Below are positions 1-7,839 of a stretch of 64,000 nt of DNA, one piece after another (position 1 is the first letter of the stretch; each line of letters opens with the position of its first letter). The stretch is from NCBI RefSeq assembly GCF_014078525.1, contig NZ_MU078696.1, forward strand, positions 239,873 through 303,872. Reading direction: 5' to 3'. Source of the stretch: Nitrosopumilus sp. b3 (GTDB lineage Archaea > Thermoproteota > Nitrososphaeria > Nitrososphaerales > Nitrosopumilaceae). Under the pieces are notes generated by a model, which was not told the DNA's origin, did no database searches, and saw only the letters and a program-made list of their open reading frames with translations. A program made the position numbers and the translations under genes.

Positions 1-197
1 GCCGGCATTGCATTGGAACTTTTCCCCCCTAAAATCTGACAACTTCTAATTACCATGTAAGGTCTAAGTCTTTTTCCTCCATTTACAATTAGATGTCCTG
101 CTGCATCATAGAGTTTTTTTGGATTTCCTTTTAGTTTTGATTTAAGATATTTGTTAACTGTGATGGCATTTTTTTCAATTTGTTTAGTTTTTTTCAT
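1..197 (-). CDS. idsA: Polyprenyl diphosphate synthase (GGPP/FPP synthase), N-terminal part only
   Basis: The gene is cut by the left window edge; about 65 N-terminal codons are visible. It would condense IPP with allylic diphosphates to make the C15/C20 chains of archaeal ether lipids. The visible protein carries the motif GGKRLRP (about residues 41-47), which is the signature start of the trans-isoprenyl diphosphate synthase family. The aspartate-rich motifs lie outside the window. The ATG sits inside the last codons of the upstream idi gene (14-bp overlap), so the two are probably translationally coupled. It is the last visible gene of the rpoN-eno-rps2-mvk-ipk-idi operon. Confidence 0.85.
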   Translation of the reverse strand, partial: MKKTKQIEKNAITVNKYLKSKLKGNPKKLYDAAGHLIVNGGKRLRPYMVIRSCQILGGKSSNAMP

Positions 198-834
198 TTA
201 CTAATCTCCATTTTTCCTTTGGTAAATGAACCTTGATTGCTTTTTGCAATCCTTCATGGATTTCATTACTCATCCATGTTGATAAAATATCTGAATACTT
301 TTCAAGCATAGGTTGTTCGGATTTCTCAAGTAATTCTAATGCTATTAGCATCCATGGACAATAATTTTGTGGGTTTGTGTTTAGTTCTGAGATAAGTTCT
401 CTTGCTGAAATCCATTTTATTTCATCTATTTCACCATCAATTTCTTTTAACTCTGTCGATTTGTCAATTATCCCAACTAATGTCCCACAAATTTCATTTT
501 CTGAGCCTACATCTTTGTATGGAACATGATACTCAAATTTATGAAGATAGTCTAGCTTTCCAGTAATTCCTAATTCTTCAGGCATTCTCCTTTCCCCAGA
601 TGAGACATATGTCTCTGATTCTCTTGGATGACTTGCAAATGTTCCGTCCCAATCATTTGGCCAGAGCATCTTTTCTTTTGCACGTCTTGTAAGAACAAGC
701 CTTCCATCTTTATCGAATAATAATGCTGTAAATGCTCTGTGAAGTTTTCCGTTTGGCAAGTGACACTTTACTTTCTCTTCAGTACCTATTGGGTTGTCTT
801 TTTCATCTACTAAAATCACTAATTCTTCAGACAT
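184..834 (-). CDS. idi: Type 1 (Nudix) isopentenyl-diphosphate isomerase homologue lacking the catalytic Cys
   Basis: A Nudix-fold protein of 216 aa, expected to interconvert IPP and DMAPP. I start it at the ATG at 834 rather than the in-frame ATG at 864, because 834 follows an AGGAGT site and abuts the stop of ipk. Family landmarks are TRRA (about 49-52), the block WPNDWDGTFASHP (58-70), an EELG Nudix-like helix, ENEICG (acid conserved in the family) and CPWM near the end. In E. coli IDI the aligned block is WPGVWTNSVCGHP, whose Cys is catalytic; here that position (residue 67) is Ala. Function as an isomerase is therefore likely from context but not certain. The gene overlaps idsA by 14 bp. 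Confidence 0.85.
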   Translation of the reverse strand: MSEELVILVDEKDNPIGTEEKVKCHLPNGKLHRAFTALLFDKDGRLVLTRRAKEKMLWPNDWDGTFASHPRESETYVSSGERRMPEELGITGKLDYLHKFEYHVPYKDVGSENEICGTLVGIIDKSTELKEIDGEIDEIKWISARELISELNTNPQNYCPWMLIALELLEKSEQPMLEKYSDILSTWMSNEIHEGLQKAIKVHLPKEKWRLVNEKN

Positions 835-835
835 T

Positions 836-1579
836 TCATTTACTCCTAAACAATGTACCTTCAAATTTCCTATTTTTAACCGCTTTTACAATTCTTTCAG
901 GATTGTTTCCATTCACAAAGAATACATTCACTCCCATTCTCGAAATTTTTGTTGCTTCCTCAACTTTTCTTGTCATCCCGCCAGTTACATCCATCTTGTT
1001 TTCTGAAATTGACGGATGTTCTCCCTTTAATTCATAAATTAATTTTTTAGATTTTAGATCTGAATACAACCCATCTTCGTTTAATGCAAAAATACAGAGT
1101 CGAGGCTTTAGTATTTTTGCTAGATGAGTCATAATTTTATCTCCTGATAAAATGAAAGTTTTACCCTGTCCGTACCATAGAGCATCTCCATATGTCACTG
1201 GAATTAATTTTGATTTAGAAATTTTTTCAATCTCTTTGATTTTTTTAATTATTGGTTTGTTTCCTGACATGAAATCAGTTGGTGGCAAACAATATGGATT
1301 TAGTTTATTTTCTAACATTGAATCTAAAATTATTTTGTTTAATTCTATCATTGAATTTTTAACAATTGCAACACCTTTTGGATCATACTTTTTCTCTTTG
1401 GTATGCATATCATATTTAACAGACCAATAATGTCCATAAGAGCCACCCCCATGAACAATTACTATTGGTTCGCTGATCTTCTTTAAACTCTTTGTAAGAT
1501 TATCGATTGTTTTTTTCCTAGGTGATAACGGTTTTTCCTTGTTTGTGATGATGGAACCTCCTAATTTTATTAGAATCAT
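836..1579 (-). CDS. ipk: Isopentenyl phosphate kinase
   Basis: Amino acid kinase family, 247 aa. It phosphorylates isopentenyl phosphate to IPP in the archaeal variant of the mevalonate pathway. Visible motifs are the N-terminal MILIKLGGSIIT phosphate-binding strand-loop, HGGGSYGH (about 44-51, containing the His that contacts substrate phosphate in this family) and DVTGGM (about 197-202). Length is normal for IPK. It lies 23 bp after mvk and ends 1 bp before the idi start. The canonical phosphomevalonate kinase is not present here, which fits the IPK route. Confidence 0.95.
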   Translation of the reverse strand: MILIKLGGSIITNKEKPLSPRKKTIDNLTKSLKKISEPIVIVHGGGSYGHYWSVKYDMHTKEKKYDPKGVAIVKNSMIELNKIILDSMLENKLNPYCLPPTDFMSGNKPIIKKIKEIEKISKSKLIPVTYGDALWYGQGKTFILSGDKIMTHLAKILKPRLCIFALNEDGLYSDLKSKKLIYELKGEHPSISENKMDVTGGMTRKVEEATKISRMGVNVFFVNGNNPERIVKAVKNRKFEGTLFRSK

Positions 1580-1602
1580 GATGTTCGAAATTATTTAGTC
1601 AA

Positions 1603-2544
1603 TTAAAAAGTATGCAGTCCTACGAAATCGATTTTTACTGAAAAACAATCATACTTTTTCTCTTCGAATTGTTTAATGGTTTTATCTAAATTCGATTCAT
1701 CTGCTAATGCAAAAATACAGCCTCCTCCACCTGCACCTGTGATTTTTGCCCCATAAGAAACACTATTTCCTGTTTTGATCATGTCTCTTAATTTGTCGTT
1801 TGATACTCCTATTTTTTCAAGATATGCTTGATTTTGAATTACTTTGTTTCCAATTTCTTTGATGTTGTTTTCTTTAATTTCTTTTAAGGCCTCTCCGACT
1901 AATTTTGATTCATTGTTACATAATGTGGCAAATTCCACCTCGTTTTTTTCTTTAAATTCATTTACTTTTGCAACTACAGATTTCGTTGAATGCTCGATGT
2001 TTGAATTTGCAATGACTAAATGAAAATTAGGTTTAGATTCAATCTTGATGAATCCTTTTTCTTTATCATATTCCATTATCCCACCATATGTGCATACAGT
2101 ACAATCTGCACCTGATGTATCCTGAAAAATTGTTTTTTCAGCTTCAATCGCAAGTTTTAAAATTTCTTCTTTGCTTGCATTTGAAAATAGTCTGGAAATT
2201 GCCGCAGCTCCTGCAACACAACAAGCAGATGATGAACCCAAACCTACTCCTAATGGAATATTTGATTCTACTATGATTTTAATTCCTGTATCGTGATTTT
2301 TTATTATTTTATTTGCTAAAAAATAAAATGGTTTTAGTGGGGAGTTAATTTCTGAAAGTGGTATATTTTTTTCTAGCTCTAGATTGCCAATGTTGGATTT
2401 AATGGAAATTTTTTTCTCTTTAGTTTTTTCTGCAGTAACTGTAATTCTTTTATCAATTGCACACAGAATAGATTTGACTCCATATACTACAAAATGCTCT
2501 CCAAAAAGAATAACTTTTCCTGGTACAGAAGCTCTAGATTTCAA
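1603..2544 (-). CDS. mvk: Mevalonate kinase
   Basis: GHMP-family kinase, 313 aa, phosphorylating mevalonate with ATP in the cytoplasm. The N-terminus ASVPGKVILFGEHFVVYG is typical. The GHMP glycine-rich loop PLGVGLGSSSACC sits at about residues 97-109, and the C-terminal motif KITGAGGGGC at about 267-276. It is in the middle of the isoprenoid operon, between rps2 and ipk, so three consecutive steps (mvk, ipk, idi) and prenyl elongation (idsA) are co-transcribed. I see nothing abnormal. Confidence 0.96.
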   Translation of the reverse strand: MKSRASVPGKVILFGEHFVVYGVKSILCAIDKRITVTAEKTKEKKISIKSNIGNLELEKNIPLSEINSPLKPFYFLANKIIKNHDTGIKIIVESNIPLGVGLGSSSACCVAGAAAISRLFSNASKEEILKLAIEAEKTIFQDTSGADCTVCTYGGIMEYDKEKGFIKIESKPNFHLVIANSNIEHSTKSVVAKVNEFKEKNEVEFATLCNNESKLVGEALKEIKENNIKEIGNKVIQNQAYLEKIGVSNDKLRDMIKTGNSVSYGAKITGAGGGGCIFALADESNLDKTIKQFEEKKYDCFSVKIDFVGLHTF

Positions 2545-2567
2545 GTGAATTCTAAATTCTGATTGAA

Positions 2568-3191
2568 TTACTCGATTTCCTCTTCGGTAATCTTTGTTTC
2601 AAAATCATCAATTTCATATTTCATTGATTCATCTTCTTTGAGCTCTCCTCTTTCAATTAGTACCTGACGTACAAGTAACCAGTAAACTGTGGCAAGAGCT
2701 TTTCTTCCTCTATTATTTGCAGGAATTATTACGTCCAGATTAGATGTAATGTTATCCGTATTTGCAATTCCTATGATTGGAATTCCTGCATTGGTTGCTT
2801 CAATGATAGCTTGCTCATCAACTTGAGGATCTGAAATTAACACTAATTTTGGCTCAATGTAATATGGTAATGAGGGATTTGTCAATGTTCCTGGCATAAA
2901 TCTTCCAAGGAGCTTCTTTGAATTTAACATCTCACAGAATTTTTCAATTGGCGTTTCTGCATATTGTCTGCCTGAACATACTATGAGATTATCTGCTCCT
3001 AATCTATTGATGAATTTGGCTGCAGTTTTGATTTTCTCTAATGTGATGTCTAAATCAAGCATGTAAAGTCCTTCAGGACTGGCTTTGGTGATAAATGGTC
3101 TCATGAATTTTGTCTTTACTTGAGTTCCTACCCTGATTCCAGTAGCTAGGATCTTCTTCTTAATGTCAGTTGTTTCTGCTTGTTGGCTCAT
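2568..3191 (-). CDS. rps2: 30S ribosomal protein uS2
   Basis: Archaeal uS2, 207 aa, a structural protein of the small subunit. The protein has the family core GIRVGTQVKTKFMRPFI and the segments GLYMLDLDITLEKIKTAAKF, VCSGRQYAETPIEKFCE and IGIANTDN. The C-terminus ends in an acidic tail. It follows eno by 7 bp and precedes mvk. The order rpoN-eno-rps2-mvk is a recurrent archaeal arrangement, which supports a single transcript from the rpoN promoter. Confidence 0.97.
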   Translation of the reverse strand: MSQQAETTDIKKKILATGIRVGTQVKTKFMRPFITKASPEGLYMLDLDITLEKIKTAAKFINRLGADNLIVCSGRQYAETPIEKFCEMLNSKKLLGRFMPGTLTNPSLPYYIEPKLVLISDPQVDEQAIIEATNAGIPIIGIANTDNITSNLDVIIPANNRGRKALATVYWLLVRQVLIERGELKEDESMKYEIDDFETKITEEEIE

Positions 3192-3198
3192 GACGATT

Positions 3199-4437
3199 TT
3201 AAATCTCTACCATACCGCGTATTAAATCATGCTCTGAGAGGCGTAATAATTCATTTAATTTTGCCACTCTTTCTCCACCTACTACCCCTACTTTGAGCAT
3301 TTTTGACTTTGTAGCAAGACCGATGTGGGAAATTTGTGAGTCAGTAGATTCACCCGATCTATGAGATGTGATTAGTTTGATATTATTTTGATTTGCAACA
3401 CTGGCAAATTCAAATGCATCATAAAGGCTACCTGCTTGATTGACTTTTAGGATAGCAGCATTACATGATTTTAAGCCAATTGCTTTTGTTAGAATGTCTT
3501 TGTTAGTTACTGTCAAATCATCACCTGTAACTAATGTGTCTGGGAACTTTGCTGTTAATTCTGCCATGTCTTCAAATGCTTCTTCATGCACTGCATCTTC
3601 TGCATAAATTAATTTGAACTTCTCAATAATACCTGCTGCAAAATCTATCTGTTCTCCTGAAGAATTTTCAAACCCTGCTCTATCATAAACATATTTTCCT
3701 TTTTCTTCATTCCATTGGGTAGATGATGCAAAATCTACTCCTAATGATATTTCTTTTCCTAATGTGAATCCTAAATTTTCACAAGCTTTTGCAGAAACTT
3801 CTAATGCTTTTATATTTTCTAGTTTTGGTGCCCATCCTCCTTCATCTCCTCGTCCATTTGTAAAATGAGGATCTTCTTTTTCTAAAACACTACGTAATTC
3901 TTTATGAACTAACAAATTTGTTTCAATTGCATCTTCAATTGTTTTTGAACCGTTAGCACAAATTAAAATCTCTTGAATATCTGGTGTTCCAGGACCTGCA
4001 TGTGCTCCACCTCCTAAAATATTACCTATTGGAAATGGAAATTTGAATGATGATTCTGATGATAATATCTGAAACAATTCCTGACCAGAGGCTTTTGATG
4101 CTGATTCCATTGATGCAATTGTTACTGCAAAAGCTAATGCTCCACCTATGTTTGCATAATTCGTAGAATCATCCAAACTTTTCAGCGTATTGTGAATTTC
4201 TTTTAGATCTGATGATTCTAACCCAATGAATTTTTTAGCATTTTCTTTTAGAATTTTTAGACTTTCTTCTGGTTTTCCATTAGGAAAACTTACTGCTTCA
4301 TATTTTCCTACACTTGCACCTGAAGGTGCACATACTCTACCTAGAAACTTTCCTTCAGATTCTACGTCAACTTCAATAGTTTTTGTACCTCTACTGTTGT
4401 ATAGAATACGTCCTTCAATTGAGGATATTTTGGCCAA
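3199..4437 (-). CDS. eno: Enolase (phosphopyruvate hydratase)
   Basis: Enolase, 412 aa, interconverting 2-phosphoglycerate and phosphoenolpyruvate; in an autotroph it probably works in gluconeogenesis. Visible landmarks are SRGTKTIEVDV at the N-terminus, the flexible loop around GASVGKYEA, GNILGGGAHAG (where most enolases read GGxHAxN), TGDDLTVTN, and SHRSGESTDSQISHIGLAT with the conserved SHRSGE. The start codon is TTG, one base after the rpoN stop, so initiation probably depends on termination of rpoN translation. It is 7 bp upstream of rps2. Confidence 0.95.
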   Translation of the reverse strand: MAKISSIEGRILYNSRGTKTIEVDVESEGKFLGRVCAPSGASVGKYEAVSFPNGKPEESLKILKENAKKFIGLESSDLKEIHNTLKSLDDSTNYANIGGALAFAVTIASMESASKASGQELFQILSSESSFKFPFPIGNILGGGAHAGPGTPDIQEILICANGSKTIEDAIETNLLVHKELRSVLEKEDPHFTNGRGDEGGWAPKLENIKALEVSAKACENLGFTLGKEISLGVDFASSTQWNEEKGKYVYDRAGFENSSGEQIDFAAGIIEKFKLIYAEDAVHEEAFEDMAELTAKFPDTLVTGDDLTVTNKDILTKAIGLKSCNAAILKVNQAGSLYDAFEFASVANQNNIKLITSHRSGESTDSQISHIGLATKSKMLKVGVVGGERVAKLNELLRLSEHDLIRGMVEI

Positions 4438-4438
4438 G

Positions 4439-4675
4439 TTATTCTAACTCAGATTGAACTTCTTGTTTTCTTCTCTGAATTGCTTCATAAAATGGAATTA
4501 CTTGTTGAATTGTTTCTACAGTTGTCAAAAGCATTCTTCTGCAACAATATCGTTCAATTCCTAAAGAATCCAGAGTTTTCACTGGATCTTCTCCTGCTTT
4601 AATTTTATTTTGATAATCTTCAAACTTGTCTGCAACTAAATTTCCGCAAGTAAAACATCTAACAGGTATTAACAT
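4439..4675 (-). CDS. rpoN: DNA-directed RNA polymerase subunit N (Rpb10)
   Basis: Small zinc-binding RNAP subunit, 78 aa. I start it at the ATG at 4675 (MLIPVRCFTCG), the invariant N-terminus of this family, rather than the longer in-frame start at 4720. The four zinc ligands are seen in CFTCG (about 7-11) and RYCCRRM (about 41-47). It is the first gene of the operon that runs through eno, rps2 and the isoprenoid genes. A TATA-like element lies 26-35 bp upstream, so the mRNA is probably leaderless. Confidence 0.96.
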   Translation of the reverse strand: MLIPVRCFTCGNLVADKFEDYQNKIKAGEDPVKTLDSLGIERYCCRRMLLTTVETIQQVIPFYEAIQRRKQEVQSELE

Positions 4676-4700
4676 ACGAACGAAAAAGTAATCAAGGATT

Positions 4701-4720
4701 ATAAAAACCATGCAAGGCAC
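4701..4720 (-). promoter_or_regulatory. rpoN operon promoter element, shared with rps13
   Basis: Read on the minus strand this is GTGCCTTGCATGGTTTTTAT. The TATA-like GGTTTTTATAAT end lies 26-35 bp before the rpoN ATG, the right distance for a leaderless transcript. The same 20-mer with one mismatch sits at the equivalent place before rps13 (10827-10846). On the plus strand the same bases give TTATAAAAACC about 27 bp before tRNA-Leu, so the element may serve both directions. Confidence 0.65.
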
Positions 4721-4727
4721 TTCCTTT

Positions 4728-4812
4728 GCGGGCGTCGCCCAGCCTGGCCAAAGGCGCTAGCTTGAGGGGCTAGTCTCTCAGGAGTTCGTGGGTTCAAATC
4801 CCATCGCCCGCA
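4728..4812 (+). tRNA. tRNA-Leu (anticodon GAG)
   Basis: Class II tRNA of 85 nt. The acceptor stem GCGGGCG pairs with CGCCCGC (4805-4811), with discriminator A at 4812. The anticodon stem CTAGC/GCTAG encloses the loop TTGAGGG, so the anticodon GAG is at 4764-4766. A long variable arm follows, and the T arm is GTGGG-TTCAAAT-CCCAT. A class II arm, a Leu anticodon and discriminator A agree. CCA is not encoded and no intron is seen. A TATA box lies about 27 bp upstream. Confidence 0.95.
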
Positions 4813-4826
4813 CTAGAATTTTAAAA

Positions 4827-5441
4827 TTATTTTTCTAGTTTTTGTAAAGTTTTGATTAATTCACTACGCCTTTTTTCTTCTGTAATTGCAGATCTGACAT
4901 CATCAACTAGAATTCTATTGACGTCTATTTTTCTTCTAGCCTCTTTGACTACTTTATCATACAACGAAAAAGTGTACAAATTCAGATACAAATTCTCCAT
5001 AACATCAAAAATTCTAGTGGCGTCATCTATTTCTCCAATTCGAATCTTGTCAAATACCATTCTTTTTAGTTCTCCAACACAATCAAGCAATCCAAGAACA
5101 TATGATTCTGGCATTACTGATAATTTCTTATCAGAAGGAATCTCTTTTTTCTCAACAATCGCAATTAGACTTGCTGCTTCTACAAATTCTTGCTCTGGTG
5201 TAATTAGATATCTTTCAAGTCCACTGGTTGCTTTTTTCTTGTATTTTTTTAAGAGAATATCTGCCTGTTTTAGATTATTTTTCCCTGTCTTAAGATCTCC
5301 TTTGTGAACCGCGATAATTGATTTGCTACAGAGAATAATAATCTCTCTTGTATTTTTTAACAAAAATTCTCTTGAATCCTGAATTACACCTAAGGATTTT
5401 GAAATTTTGTTTAGTGATGTTTTTACATTCTTTAAAGTCAT
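4827..5441 (-). CDS. Translin family protein
   Basis: An alpha-helical protein of 204 aa resembling archaeal translin, a nucleic-acid-binding family that forms octamers in eukaryotes together with TRAX. The best match to the family is the region VLGLLDCVGELKRMVFDKIRIGE (about residues 114-136), followed by helices with DATRIFDVMENLYLNLYTF. There is no signal peptide or membrane segment. The 3' end faces tRNA-Leu (14 bp away). Its promoter region is shared with the divergent epimerase gene. The molecular role in archaea is not settled; RNA binding is inferred from the family. Confidence 0.8.
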   Translation of the reverse strand: MTLKNVKTSLNKISKSLGVIQDSREFLLKNTREIIILCSKSIIAVHKGDLKTGKNNLKQADILLKKYKKKATSGLERYLITPEQEFVEAASLIAIVEKKEIPSDKKLSVMPESYVLGLLDCVGELKRMVFDKIRIGEIDDATRIFDVMENLYLNLYTFSLYDKVVKEARRKIDVNRILVDDVRSAITEEKRRSELIKTLQKLEK

Positions 5442-5514
5442 GGTGAAAATATCTTAAAACTAGGATAAAGCCGTTTGCTAAACTCTTATTTTGGATATAA
5501 TTTTCATTTACTGT

Positions 5515-6162
5515 ATGGAAATTACTGTGGACCAAATGTATCAAATTGAAAACAAAGGTCATGATATGGGCTTTTTAAAAAAATTCATGATGGAAAATGC
5601 CGGTGCTGCTTCTGTACGTAGACTGGTTGAGAAACTCGGGAATGTAGAATCTAAAAATATTTTGATTTTTGTAGGATTGGGAAATAATGGTGGTGATGGC
5701 TTGGTGATGGCAAGACACTTGGCAGGTTACAATGTTAAAGTAACTGTAATGCTTCTTGGTACTCCTGAGAAAATCAAAACTGAAGAAAGCAACTGGAACT
5801 GGTCCATATTACAAAAAATGCCATCTGTGAAACTAATGACCGGAGATTCTTTGAATTTTGATTTCAAACCAGACGTGATAGTAGATGGAATTTTGGGAAC
5901 TGGTATTATAGGAGAAATTAGAGAACCATATGCATCTGCAATAAATTATATCAATGAAACAGACTGTTACAAATTTGCAGTTGATGTCCCATCTGGATTA
6001 GATCCTCAAACAGGTGAGACTGCAAACATTTGTACCAAATGTAACATGACAGTTACCTTTCATAAAATGAAGCAAGGGATTCCAAAGAGAAAAGATTTGA
6101 CAGGTGAATTGTTTGTAGAAAAAATTGGAATTCCGCCAGAAGCTGAAGAGGGTATCTTATGA
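5515..6162 (+). CDS. nnrE: NAD(P)H-hydrate epimerase (YjeF N-terminal domain only)
   Basis: A stand-alone YjeF_N domain, 215 aa, which epimerises the damaged cofactors NADHX/NADPHX. The ATG at 5515 (MEITVDQMYQIE) is chosen over an upstream in-frame TTG at 5491 because it begins at the family N-terminus. The signature GLGNNGGDGLVMARHLA is at about residues 57-73 and VDVPSGLDPQTG at about 154-165. The C-terminal ADP-dependent dehydratase domain, fused in many prokaryotes, is absent. The stop overlaps the next gene by 4 bp (ATGA), giving an epimerase-MBL pair. Confidence 0.9.
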   Translation: MEITVDQMYQIENKGHDMGFLKKFMMENAGAASVRRLVEKLGNVESKNILIFVGLGNNGGDGLVMARHLAGYNVKVTVMLLGTPEKIKTEESNWNWSILQKMPSVKLMTGDSLNFDFKPDVIVDGILGTGIIGEIREPYASAINYINETDCYKFAVDVPSGLDPQTGETANICTKCNMTVTFHKMKQGIPKRKDLTGELFVEKIGIPPEAEEGIL

Positions 6163-6767
6163 AAGTCCACCAAATCCAAGTTGGAAATATGCAAAATTTT
6201 ACTTACATTGTAGAAGATGAAGATACAAGTGAAGCAATAATTATTGATCCCTCTTGGGAACTAATGGAATTAGAAATGATCATAAAAAAAAATGATCTAA
6301 AAATAAAATACATTGTAAATACTCATCATCATTTTGATCATACTTTGGGAAATGAAGCAATATCTGCATCAACCAAAGCCCCAATAATCCAACATGAATA
6401 TTCAGAATTAAAGCATGACATTGCTGTAAAAGATGGTGATTTTATAGAATTTGGCAATTCAAAATTAAAAGTACTTCATACCCCTGGTCATTCTAAAGAT
6501 AGTATCTGTCTTGTAGGTGATGGCAAAATTTTTTCAGGTGATACATTATTTGTTGGAAATTGTGGACGAATTGATTTACCCGGAGGGAGTGCAAAGGATC
6601 TGTATCATAGTCTGTTTGACGTTTTGTATTCATTAGATGATAACTTGGTGATGTATTCGGGTCATAATTATGGTCCTTCTGAAGTATCAACTCTTGGACA
6701 AGAGAAGATCACAAATCATGTAATGCAAAAACGCACTGAACAACAATTTGTTGAAATGATGGGATAG
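6159..6767 (+). CDS. Metallo-beta-lactamase fold hydrolase (glyoxalase II-like)
   Basis: An MBL-fold protein, 202 aa, cytoplasmic. The metal-binding motif THHHFDH (about 53-59) fits HxHxDH. Later ligands are seen in LHTPGHSKDSICL (about 106-118), SGDTLFVG with the bridging Asp, and SGHNYGP near the end. The family includes hydroxyacylglutathione hydrolases and persulfide dioxygenases; substrate cannot be assigned from the sequence. It starts inside the stop of nnrE, so the two are coupled, and the CobT-like gene begins 7 bp after it. Confidence 0.88.
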   Translation: MKVHQIQVGNMQNFTYIVEDEDTSEAIIIDPSWELMELEMIIKKNDLKIKYIVNTHHHFDHTLGNEAISASTKAPIIQHEYSELKHDIAVKDGDFIEFGNSKLKVLHTPGHSKDSICLVGDGKIFSGDTLFVGNCGRIDLPGGSAKDLYHSLFDVLYSLDDNLVMYSGHNYGPSEVSTLGQEKITNHVMQKRTEQQFVEMMG

Positions 6768-6774
6768 TGATTTC

Positions 6775-7839
6775 TTGGAAAATTTTGAACTGCATGGGAA
6801 TATAGATCAAGCCAATGATTTTATTGACACTATGAAATCAGGTAGATTTCTTTTTTCATTCGTTTTATCCTATACTGAAACTTGTGAAATTCCAGGAATT
6901 ACTTTTGCTGGGGCTGATATGAATTCTATCCAATTTACTCCACCAGCTGATGCTGAATACCTTCATTATGGATATTGTAAAACTATTGATAAAATCCCTA
7001 TGACTCCAGATGGAAAACCTACACCTGGATTACTTACCAAAACTGCATTAGAATCTTCTAGCATTCCACATTTGACAATTAATGCTGGAAGTAAGGTTTT
7101 GCCCCAATTGCCTTTTATTGAGTCTGGCTTGTCATTTGGAAAAAATATTTCTGTAAGTGATGCTATGACTGATTCCCAAGTAACTCATGCTGTGGATTAT
7201 GGTAGAATTGTTGGTAGGAGTTTGGCATCACTTTCAGATTGCCTTGTGATTGGTGAGAGTATTCCTGGAGGAACTACAACTGCATTGGCAGTGTTGAGAG
7301 GATTAGGTTTTGATGCTAAAGTAAGCTCTAGCATCCCAAACAATCCTGTAGATTTGAAAAATCAAATTGCTAATTCTGCACTTGAAAGAATTGATTCTGA
7401 ACATCCCTACAGTATTGTTGCAAAAGTAGGTGATCCTATGATTCCTTTTGTTGCTGGGATGTTAAGTTCTGCAGCTGATGTTTCAAAGGTAATGCTTGCT
7501 GGAGGAACACAGATGCTAGCAGTATTGGCATTTGCATCAAAAATTGGATTCAATGAAGAAAATACTGTAATTGGGACCACTTCATACATAACAAATGACA
7601 AAAGTGCAAATTTTACTAGTTTAGTTGAAAAAATTGCAAACATTGCTTCAATCTCTGTCAATCCTGGTTTAGAAAATTCCCGATATTCTGGTCTTAGGGC
7701 ATTTTCAGAAGGTTTTGCAAAAGAAGGTGTTGGAGCTGGGGGAAGTATTATTTCCTCCATGATTAAAACTGGAAATGATTCTACAAAATATTTGGATTTA
7801 GCAGAAAAAGAGTATCATCGATTATTTACTTCACTGTAA
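6775..7839 (+). CDS. CobT-like nicotinate-nucleotide-dependent phosphoribosyltransferase (UPF0284)
   Basis: A 354-aa protein matching the archaeal UPF0284/CobT-related family, thought to activate the lower-ligand base of cobalamin. Seen in the sequence are a glycine-rich segment ESIPGGTTTALAVLRGLG (about 160-177), a run AVDYGRIVGRSLASLSDC and a C-terminal GVGAGGSIISSM. The start is a TTG at 6775, 7 bp after the MBL gene, and the last 14 bp overlap the convergent glmS. A cobalamin role fits thaumarchaea, which are known B12 producers; the exact reaction is inferred from the family. Confidence 0.82.
   Translation: MENFELHGNIDQANDFIDTMKSGRFLFSFVLSYTETCEIPGITFAGADMNSIQFTPPADAEYLHYGYCKTIDKIPMTPDGKPTPGLLTKTALESSSIPHLTINAGSKVLPQLPFIESGLSFGKNISVSDAMTDSQVTHAVDYGRIVGRSLASLSDCLVIGESIPGGTTTALAVLRGLGFDAKVSSSIPNNPVDLKNQIANSALERIDSEHPYSIVAKVGDPMIPFVAGMLSSAADVSKVMLAGGTQMLAVLAFASKIGFNEENTVIGTTSYITNDKSANFTSLVEKIANIASISVNPGLENSRYSGLRAFSEGFAKEGVGAGGSIISSMIKTGNDSTKYLDLAEKEYHRLFTSL

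Noticed and set aside
732-1037. Plus-strand frame antisense to ipk/idi
   Set aside because: A shadow of two well-supported minus-strand enzymes.
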